Positions 56,698 through 64,000 of a stretch of DNA of 64,000 bases are shown one piece after another. Under the pieces are notes generated by a model. The model saw only the letters and a program-made list of their open reading frames with translations, had not been told where the DNA came from and made no database searches. Source of the DNA: Ectocarpus siliculosus. Taxonomy: Eukaryota; Sar; Phaeophyceae; Ectocarpales; Ectocarpaceae. Each line of letters begins with the position of its first letter. The first letter of the stretch is position 1. The stretch spans positions 2,936,241 to 3,000,240 of the forward strand of contig FN649734.1 of the NCBI GenBank assembly GCA_000310025.1, written 5' to 3'. The position numbers and the translations under genes are program-made.

Positions 56698-56982
56698 ATG
56701 CCAGCCTGCGCGGACCTAGAACTGTGTAAACTCCCACACCGACCACTGGGAGAGAAAGACGGGCATACATGTCGCCTCGGCTGCGGTGGCCGGCTTCATG
56801 GTATATGTGGTGAACCAGAGGAGGAGGGCGGCAGAGAAATACACCGCGTCTGCAACCCGTGCATCGCCAAGAAGCAAAAGACACCCAACTCTTTCGAATC
56901 TAAGCCTAAGCGTGCCTCCCCCAACTCGGGACTTGTCGGAGATGGCGCCGCCGCGAAAAAGAAGAAGTTCTCCCATAGGTAG
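56698..56982 (+). CDS. Small Cys/His zinc-finger protein inside the TIR element
   Basis: The 94-codon ORF starts at ATG 56698. It has CADLELCKLPHRPLGE, then HTCRLGCGGRLHGICG, then VCNPCIAKKQK, about eight Cys and three His spaced as a zinc-binding module of roughly 50 residues. A basic tail ends in AAAKKKKFSHR, a plausible nuclear-localisation signal. It is flanked by the repeat clusters of the element. It may be the DNA-binding domain left from a transposase, or a separate element-encoded regulator. I do not recognise a named family. No catalytic DDE residues are present. Confidence 0.55.
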   Translation: MPACADLELCKLPHRPLGEKDGHTCRLGCGGRLHGICGEPEEEGGREIHRVCNPCIAKKQKTPNSFESKPKRASPNSGLVGDGAAAKKKKFSHR

Positions 56983-57495
56983 TTGCAGAGCATCGTGGCG
57001 GTTGGGTTGATGCGCCGGGGTGGAGAGCGTTTCGCTCTACAAGCTTTGTTGCTTCAGTTGCCATTTCTTCGAATTGTGTTGAACCCCATGTTACATAGCC
57101 CGCCGGACAAAACATATATGATGTGCCTCCTACAGTAGTACGTTTGGGCGTGGTTTCGGTGGTCTGCCTGCACTGAAAAATGAAAAATAGGTTTTGACCG
57201 CAGAAGGCCCGGCGACCCTTGGATAACCAAGTGTCATTTCATGTGTTTCATGCGGATACTGCTGCACACAAGTGCTCAACCACGAGGAGTGCAGCAGTAC
57301 ACGACTTTACCCGCATGCCACAGCGCATGTGAGGGTAGATACAATGAACCGCTGTCGATGCCGTGAACTTTGCAGCTTCTCATTCGATATAGTGGCAATA
57401 ATGCCACTATTGACACTGCCATAGTGGCAATAGTGCCACTATATCGAATAGTGGCACTGCCCCGAATAGTGGCATCATTTGGTCTTGCCCCTATA

Positions 57496-57513
57496 TGCCA
57501 CTATACCGGGCCA
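57496..57513 (-). repeat. Right terminal inverted repeat
   Basis: TGCCACTATACCGGGCCA on the plus strand, inverse of 56461-56478. Confidence 0.75.
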
Positions 57514-57980
57514 CCTACTGTACGTGGAAGGCAGTGAATGGTTCCGTGGTAGTTCAAAGTTCGAACCTGTACAACATGTGGCTTAATGTCCGGCACAACG
57601 ACCTTCGTACCATTGGTCTGATCGCGCTGTGCAAGCAATTGCTGTACAACTGCTGCTGCTCAGACCATATGGATTTGCATGTCCTGACCGCAACTACTGC
57701 TGACAGACCTCCTCCAGTGTATACCTCCTGGACTTCCGTTCTCTCCGACGCGTTATGCAGTGAGGGCGCTCCTGGGATCATGGCATGGCGCTATACATGG
57801 TGGGCACGGTACTCACATATCGGCCAAAGACTCAACCCAGTCACACAACAACGAACTCATATCCGCCAAGACTCCACCGAGGTCCACAACATGTTACGTG
57901 TAGTCAATTTTACTGTATGCATATGGCACCATATTTGCCACAATATCGGACACCGTGTGTACTCGCCCGCGTACGTCGTC
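57514..57980 (-). pseudogene. Helitron PIF1-type helicase, upstream fragment
   Basis: Next to the TIR element the minus strand reads QQLLAQRDQTNGTKVVVPDI, then KPHVVQVRTLNYHGTIHCLP, RTVG. This corresponds to the NGT(R)...(L/I)PR segment that precedes the FPV motif in Helitron helicases. Further upstream, in another frame (about 57860-57975), ILWQIWCHMHTVKLTTRNM resembles the LW...LRLTxNMR segment. Stops and frame changes between them show decay. The 353-codon plus-strand ORF over the same DNA (57495-58556) is therefore probably a shadow. Confidence 0.6.
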
Positions 57981-58589
57981 TTCGTCGGTAGTGCGGTGTC
58001 GTCGATCGGTGGCGGAGACCATAGTATCACACAGGGTGATCTCGAAACGTTTCCTTGTTGTCGATGGCAGGCGTGTGTATGTGTGTACCTATCATACAAG
58101 TACAGCAGTAGCTTCCCGCGAGACTGCTGTCAGGAACGTTGTGCGGAGACCGGAGAACGTTCGTTCGAAATTTCCAGTTTTTCTCGAGTGGTGTGGTTGT
58201 GGGTTGCTGGATGTACCATAGGGAGGGGCACGATCTTCGCCCATCCTTGCTACAATGTCCCCCATAACGTGTGTACTCGTGTCGTCATCACTTTTCGCGT
58301 GAGGCATCCTGTTCGAACCTACAGTATAGTGGGCACACCCTCGCAGGTGCTGTGCGCAGTGTACCCTGCATGCCGGGGAATGTGGTGGTGCTGTACAAAG
58401 CGTGCTTTCCCCGTGTTGGTGGCGAGGGCATGTATTGGGAGCTATGGATGCGAGTCTCTGTGTAATAAGGACAAGGATATGCGGAGAGATTCAATGTGGC
58501 ACTCGCATTTAGTGCCTTGTGCATTTTTCGAATTTTGGCCGTTCCAGGGACCTTGATTTTACCCGCTGGCACTACATAACGCATTTTCA

Positions 58590-58622
58590 TTGGTCACCGG
58601 TTAGCGCGGTCGATGCTAATAA
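58590..58622 (+). repeat. tRNA-Ile-like dispersed element, copy 4
   Basis: TTGGTCACCGGTTAGCGCGG then TCGATGCTAATAAT, preceded by CTGGCACTACATAACGCATT. It resembles the D-arm and anticodon arm of tRNA-Ile (GCTAATAA). Confidence 0.7.
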
Positions 58623-60060
58623 TAAAGACACACCTATCTACGTATGGACTTGCCAACACCTGGCGTGGAGGGATACAGTGCGACACTCCGTGGCATGCCA
58701 CCACACCAGCATTTATTTGCAAATTATCAATGATCTGTCAGGACGCCTGTAGACCCAAAAGGGTACTCTAATTGCGGGCGCTAACAAGGTCGAGTTGCAA
58801 GACCTGGCGGAATCTAGCCAGCACGTCCAGCATTGATTGCGTCTCGTTTTTGGAAATGTTCGACTTTGGGGCTGTACAATCCACACTCAATAATATTCGG
58901 CGTGTCTAATAAGTACCAGCACCACCAGTGGCGTCAATTTCGATGTAAAATAATACCAAATACCCCACCAGCAGTTGAGACCTACAGCAGTTGGGAGGAT
59001 GAACCTCCCTCACTTACCCCACTGCCTGGATCTCTCCCCACGAAACTCCAATCGATACAGGACATGCACGAGTACATTGCGGCGTTGCAGGGCTATCGTG
59101 GGACCCGTCGTCAAGCCACAGTACAGGTTTGTTTGGTGCCGCTGTACACACTTGGCAACTTGGACGCTGCTGTCTTCTTGCGAACAGCAAGCAGCGAGAG
59201 TACCACAGGTCACTTCTACAGCAGTAGTAGCAGCCTACATTCACTAGATTCAGTGATACCTACGGCGGGTGCATTTCGAACAATGCCGGAAGCATTGAAA
59301 GATGGTCGCGAAGGCAGCATTGGAGGGCATACCGAATTTCTTGGGAGTAGTGGCTGGACGAACCATGTCTAGCAGGAGAGGAGCCCCAGAGCGGCGACCC
59401 AGCTTCCTGCTATTGTCCACTCGCCACGGGTGGCAACGCCTTCTTTGTCTTCGCAGGGCCTTCTTTATGGCGGTTTTACACAGCCCAGCGAGTATGACAC
59501 CAGGCGAAGCCCTCGTAGTCGGTTGGCGGTGTGCTTTTGTGCTTTGCTTGCGTGGGAGGAGTGCCAACCGCAGGTTTTAGCTCCCTCGGGTGGTCCGTGA
59601 TCCGAGCTCAGGTTGAAACCCATGCAGGTTCTGTGAGCGCTGATTTGAAGTGAAGAACAAAAACAAAAAAAAGGTTCGGCTCATTTATCTCCGTAGAACT
59701 TCCACCTGGGTAAATCTCCCGCCGTCGTTCCATCCCCCCACATCCGCCCCAAGTACTAAATGCGTTGAGTATTTACCCCAGATCACTGGTCACGCCTATC
59801 CACGAGACTCCGGCTTCATCTCCAAGGCAAGGTGAGCGTCCGCGCGGCAGAGCGGGCTCCTCGCCGTCGCGACTCGCGCTAAGGTTTTTTTTTCCCCTCC
59901 CGTTGTGTGGACGGTCCGAGCAAGCATCCCATCCCAACCTGAAGTAAAATCACCGTACTTGTCTGACTCAACGGCGTCCTTTGTTATGGGTGAGTGTTGC
60001 GCTTCCACAATCGGGGTGCGTGTAGATGAAGGATCAACACCACGGAAGAAGAGAACAAAC

Positions 60061-60100
<40 letters not shown>

Positions 60101-61815
60101 AAGAAGTGCATGGTTTTTCTCGTCCACTGCTGCTTCTGCTGCTGTCCGGACCACGCGTCACGGTTGACCTATACTGCTGTACGGCGGGAGAAGACGGAAA
60201 GACATGCCGTGCTCTGCTGTAGACTATATTATGAGGTTCTTTGAAGGTTGATGGATCGCCACAACAACACCACACAAACGCCTTATCCCTCTTTGTCTCG
60301 ACTTCTATGGTCGTTGTCCGCCCACTATGTAGATAGAACCGTGGACATCACGCCGACGATGAACCTCTGTAGGTGTTATGCGTACAACCGTAGAAGTTGG
60401 GTGGTTGATGTACACTGTGTATCGCACACTGTAAAAAAAGACCCCCCGCTTGAGAGATAGGCCGGCGATCGAAGGGACACCCACGTTTAGTTCAGTAGGG
60501 ATGGTAACACACAACAGCCTCTACGGGGAAGCACCATTTACGTAAGCTTTTCCGGCGTACCAAGTCTCTGCTTGTTTGCAACAACGGAGAGTTGCATTTG
60601 TTGTGCGGTTGCACCAGCAGCAGAGACGTGCACACCAGAGTTCCATTTTCTAATGCGGGTAGTCGGTGTTCGACAGCGCCCTTCAAAGAACCAGGCGGAG
60701 GCGGATCCAACTCGAGACCTTCCTGGCCATCGAGGCAAAGCAATGTCGGCTTTCGGCAAGGAGGACTAACCTCTCCCAAGTGTAAAAAGGCCATTGTTGG
60801 CCGCTCGCTGTGTTTGGCAACATACAGAGCGTGACACGCCCGATCTTCGCGCTAATGCTGTATGCGCTGCCGCTGCAGCTGCTGCTGCTGCTGCTGCTGC
60901 TGCTGAACCCTTCATGTAGTATAATGTTGTCAATATGACCTACAGCATACATACGTACATCTACAGAGTTTCCGGCGCCCTTTCGTTCTTGACCAGCTGT
61001 GCGCCATGGTTCAGTCTACAGCAGCGCGTATAGTCTGCATTGTGGTCGATTTCGGCTCTGGACTCGTCTAGATGTACCTTTTTTTAAAGCCCATATCAAC
61101 CTAGAATACTACGCTGCGGCTGTGTAGTTCAGCGCTCTGTAGTTTCGCGCTGGCTACATGGTTTGATTTCGGCTTCTTTATGCGATGGTACTTGGTGTGT
61201 TCACGCATATGTTCAGCAGTGTGAAAAATCCGCATACCTCAGCATCAGGACGCCCCGTCACCACACCTACCTTTCTTTCCACACCCAATGAAAATATTTG
61301 CGTGTTTGTCCATTTGTTTGTCGTAATACTGCCATGTTTTTATCATTGGTCAACCGCCGGCTTACCGGTTTTAGATGCATGCCACCACGTACGGTAAGCA
61401 TGCCACCACGTACGGTAAGAATCCGAGGGGTGGCACCGACGAACCGGGTGCGATCGCAATTTTCAGAATATTTAGGCTTAATCGGTACCAAAAAAATGTG
61501 CAAGCACATGTATGTATCGTGCAGGACAGGACACACACAAAGCAGGCACAGCATACACAACATCGGCATCAGGTCAAGGTTCATACATAAAGTCTGCCTT
61601 CATCGAGATGCCATCGGCCATTTCTGCGAACACATCCCCAACAAACACCAATCGATTCACATCCAATCCATTCGTTGACTTTTGGCATCCAGGACCGCTC
61701 CCAGGAACGCTGCTATTTTCCTAAAATAAGTTAGTTGCTTTTGTTCTGAAAAATCAAACTCCGGCCCGATACATACAGTACTGCCCGTGCCGTAGTGCCC
61801 GTAGTTGTGCGTGTC

Positions 61816-61882
61816 ATGGCACCCATCCGTGTTATGGCACCGGAGTGCGCAAAAAGAGGCCCAAGAACGGCATGATTTACTT
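61816..61882 (+). repeat. GCACCC hairpin repeat, copy 1
   Basis: TGGCACCCATCCGTGTTATG, GCACCGGAGTGCGC, then ACGGCATGATTTAC. The GCACCC and GGAGTGC arms can pair around a short loop. Confidence 0.65.
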
Positions 61883-62159
61883 GCCACAGCATTTTTTTTT
61901 TTTCCTCCCATCATTGGACTCTGTCGTCTGCCCCTCTGGCCCCTATCCTCCACTTCTACTAGCTAGACGACCCAACCGGGGTCACATAGGAGGGGGGGTT
62001 GGACCCCCTCCTGCGGTTCCTGCCTGAGATATTTTTATCGCGAGAAGGATACAGCAATCCCTTCCCTCGTGACTGATGAAGTCCCTCGATTTTAAAACGA
62101 GCTTTGCAGCGCGTCGCTTCCAACTACGACCAGGATTTATTTAGTGAGAAAAAGAACTC

Positions 62160-62240
62160 CCTTTGCCGGGACTCGAACCCGTGACTTGGCCCTTAGTAGG
62201 CTGCGAGGTCACCTACTAGACGATATGTACCGCACCGAAT
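62160..62240 (-). other. tRNA-like sequence with perfect B-box
   Basis: On the minus strand: TCTAGTAGGTGACCTCGCAG, CCTACTAAGGGCC, CACGGGTTCGAGTCCCGG, CAAAGGGA. The T-arm looks canonical. The 5' acceptor strand and D-arm are not convincing, so it may be a tRNA pseudogene or SINE head. Confidence 0.4.
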
Positions 62241-62482
62241 CGTTGTTATCGCACCCGGTACATGTGCGGTAACAACCGTATAAAACCTGCTTCGGCCAAA
62301 ATTTTGTGTGCTTCCGCAAGGTACCGTTGCCCTCCATGCAATTTTTTGAAGTGCGTGTAACGAACAGCTGTGCGGGCGCCATTCCTTTCGGGTACATACG
62401 TTAAAAAATATTTGTATGTTTGTGTATAGGTTCCGTCGAGGCGACGAGGTGTGCGCGTTGAAATTGCCGCTGTTGTGGTTCT

Positions 62483-62548
62483 TGGCGTGTCGCACCCATC
62501 GGTGCCATCGCACCGGGGGTGCGCGTTGGAAATCTGGAACGAAATGAT
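62483..62548 (+). repeat. GCACCC hairpin repeat, copy 2
   Basis: TCGCACCCATCGGTGCCATC, GCACCGGGGGTGCGC, then GAACGAAATGATTTT. Confidence 0.7.
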
Positions 62549-62577
62549 TTTATTGGATTTCCGCACCGGTGTCCGCG

Positions 62578-62643
62578 TAGTGGCACCCATCGATGTTATA
62601 TACACCGGGGTGCGATAGAAGGCCAAAAGAAGAATGATTTCAA
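62578..62643 (+). repeat. GCACCC hairpin repeat, copy 3
   Basis: GTGGCACCCATCGATGTTAT, ACACCGGGGTGCGA, then AAGAAGAATGATTTC. It lies about 95 bp after copy 2. Confidence 0.7.
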
Positions 62644-63039
62644 GAACGATTCGGACCCCAGTGCCCCGACACACAAAACTGCGGTTTTCGATAAGCTAGT
62701 AGAGCGCGTCTAATGGTTCCTCTCTTCAATCCCCGTAACCATTTTTTTTTTCTGTTTTCGGAGAAAACGTCTTTCTCCGTGAGATCGACGTAGCTCGACG
62801 AGGCGACTATGAGCGAACACCGTTGTGTTTCACGTTAGTTCATTTTTTTTTAGTCGCTACGCAAAACGTGAAATGCAGTTTGTGGACAATTTGTTGTGCA
62901 TGGACCTTACCACAATGCGTCTTGAGACGCGCTTTGCCGTTATCGGCCGGACTGACACTGGCGTACGTGTTTTCCATCGGTTCCTGTGGTCGATGCCATT
63001 GGTAAAGAGACACGTACACGCGCACTCATGGCCTTACTT

Positions 63040-63120
63040 TGTAGAAGCAGGTTGTGTTTTGATTCGCACTGAGACCGACGTACTTTTACTGGTCAGCCGG
63101 GTAGCGCGGTCTATGCTAGG
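63040..63120 (+). repeat. tRNA-Ile-like dispersed element, copy 5
   Basis: GAAGCAGGTTGTGTTTTGAT, CGCACTGAGACCGACGTACT, TGGTCAGCCGGGTAGCGCGG, TCTATGCTA. It aligns with 28563-28650 over about 80 bp. Confidence 0.75.
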
Positions 63121-63404
63121 TACTGTGGCAATCGCACACAATTCCCCCCCTGCTGCTGCTGCTGTTGGTATTACCCAGCATATCGAGTGCTGTACGTAGT
63201 GACACGGCGGTTTATCCTAGGGTTCCCCAAGGGCCCTCCGAAATCCGGTCCCCTGACTGCTAAGACGTTCATCCTGATCACGAATAATTTAATCTAATCA
63301 GTTGCCCTCCCGACCTCCCTTTTTTTTTTCTCTCTCTCTCTCTCTCCCGAACGAACGCTGACTCGGCCTGCAGCAAAAGCCACCTTGTGAAACAAACAAA
63401 AGCG

Positions 63405-63622
63405 ATGGCACGTGTTTCCACAACTTTGAGCTCTGGCGGCGTTGCCTCGGCCGCTTCGGCGGCACTGCTCCTGCTGCTGCTGGCACTGCCACAGGGGTCG
63501 CGTGCTCAGCCTGGCGGGGGCGGGGGGGGGAGCGGGGACGGGGGTGCCCCCGGTTCTACTTCTAGCGCAACCGTGGAATGCGCATCCGATGGTACCGACG
63601 CCCACTATGAGGAGTTCCTAGC
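63405..63622 (+). CDS. First exon of a secreted protein, truncated by the window
   Basis: ATG at 63405 follows a clean upstream context. Residues 1-34 form a signal peptide: a short polar start, then ASAALLLLLLALP, with cleavage likely after GSRA. A Gly/Ser-rich linker follows, then SSATVECASDGTDAHYEEFL. The exon ends at GC|GTGAGA with two bases over (phase 2). The remainder lies beyond the poly-C window end. No domain is visible yet. Confidence 0.6.
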
Positions 63623-63954
63623 GTGAGAAAAAAAAAGCGTATGGCTATGGGTTTGACTTCTTTTTTGTTTTTGTTTGCCGGGATGGTTGTGGGGCGCGCG
63701 CGGCTGCTGTTTTTTGGCATGTGTACCTGGGGTGTTTGTTGTACTGACGCGGCGCCTCGAAAAACAAGTGGTTCGTGGGCGGTAGTGTAGCGGTAGCTCG
63801 AACACTTGCTCAAGGCGCTTTTTTTATCTTTATCTTTTCCCCTTAAAAGAATTGTTGCGTGCGTACGCGCCTTACCAGGAATGAGATCACGAGTGCAATA
63901 GCGAATCGTTGCGTACGGGCTAAGAGAGCGTGCCCGTCCTCCAACCACGTTGTC

Positions 63955-64000
63955 ACCCCCCCCCCCCCCCCCCCAAAAAAACCCCCCCCCCCCCCCCCCC
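63955..64000. other. Low-quality poly-C edge
   Basis: The last 46 bases are nearly all C with one A-run, like the gap edges elsewhere; probably another assembly gap boundary. Confidence 0.85.

Larger units (their letters stand above)
56461..57513. mobile_element. 1.05-kb TIR element with clustered TAGTGGCA subterminal repeats
   Basis: Ends form inverted repeats: TGGCCCTTTATAGTGGCA at 56461-56478 and its inverse TGCCACTATACCGGGCCA at 57496-57513 (16 of 18 match). About six TAGTGGCA-type motifs lie in the left 160 bp and seven, in both orientations, in the right 130 bp (57386-57513). A single small zinc-finger ORF sits between. The element interrupts a helicase reading frame whose two halves abut its ends. 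No clear target duplication is visible. It is likely a non-autonomous or minimal DNA transposon. Confidence 0.72.
58623..63404. other. Repeat-rich intergenic region
   Basis: No gene is supported. It contains (CAG)n at 60061-60098, (CTG)n at 60878-60904, a doubled GCATGCCACCACGTACGGTA at 61378-61415, the GCACCC hairpin repeats (61816-62643), a tRNA-like B-box (62160-62240) and a tRNA-Ile-like element (63040). ORFs are short and motif-free. Confidence 0.5.

Noticed and set aside
56461-57513. CRISPR-like array of TAGTGGCA motifs
   Set aside because: Motifs are irregularly spaced, in both orientations and within a eukaryotic TIR element, so they do not form a repeat-spacer array.
57495-58556. 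353-codon plus-strand ORF
   Set aside because: Composition is Cys/Trp/His-rich without motifs, and the opposite strand carries recognisable helicase segments, so it is most likely a shadow of the decayed Helitron frame.

Overview
This looks like nuclear DNA of an intron-rich, GC-rich stramenopile, most likely a brown alga (Ectocarpus- or kelp-like). The organism call is an inference. It rests on multi-exon genes with introns of roughly 100 bp to 3 kb, abundant CTG/CAG runs, alanine/glycine-rich low-complexity exons, TTAGGG-type repeats, a YHYH-domain gene, and a draft assembly with three 100-N gaps flanked by homopolymers. No bacterial features are present. Gene models below come from reading splice sites by eye and checking that exon phases join.

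Layout. 0.4-1.25 kb (-): a two-exon gene resembling mitochondrial ribosomal protein mS23. 4.96-11.98 kb (-): a Ty1/copia LTR retrotransposon with about 97-98% identical LTRs; its coding region is broken by two in-frame stops and several frameshifts. 13.5-19.4 kb (-): an F-box/LRR gene whose LRR exons are all phase 0. 21.3-32.3 kb (+): a 13-exon importin-alpha-like gene of 1232 codons, with an unusual zinc-binding module and a long low-complexity tail after the ARM repeats. 35.4-42.9 kb (-): a complete 8-exon SPOUT1/C9orf114-type RNA methyltransferase gene. 44.4-46.95 kb (+): a 3-exon thioredoxin-fold gene related to iodothyronine deiodinases, with Cys at the selenocysteine position. 49.1-55.85 kb (-): a multi-exon YHYH-domain gene with a GPI- or membrane-anchor-like C terminus and one frameshifted exon. 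56.2-58 kb (-): the C-terminal part of a Helitron-type PIF1 helicase, split by a 1.05-kb terminal-inverted-repeat element that carries its own small zinc-finger ORF. 63.4 kb (+): the first exon of a secreted protein, running off the window.

The genes are unrelated single genes and show no operon-like organisation. The connecting theme is repeats. Several short dispersed families recur in introns and intergenic DNA: a tRNA-Ile-like SINE candidate, a G-run/GCATGCC element with a CTCGAGAG hairpin, a GATATC-containing family and a GCACCC hairpin family. Three gaps and their homopolymer edges (23.95, 34.43 and 49.73 kb) and the poly-C window end are assembly-quality features, not biology.

The most unusual items are the importin-alpha/zinc-module fusion, the TIR element nested in a Helitron helicase, the tRNA-Ile-like dispersed family, and the Cys-deiodinase-like protein, which matters because brown algae handle large amounts of iodine.
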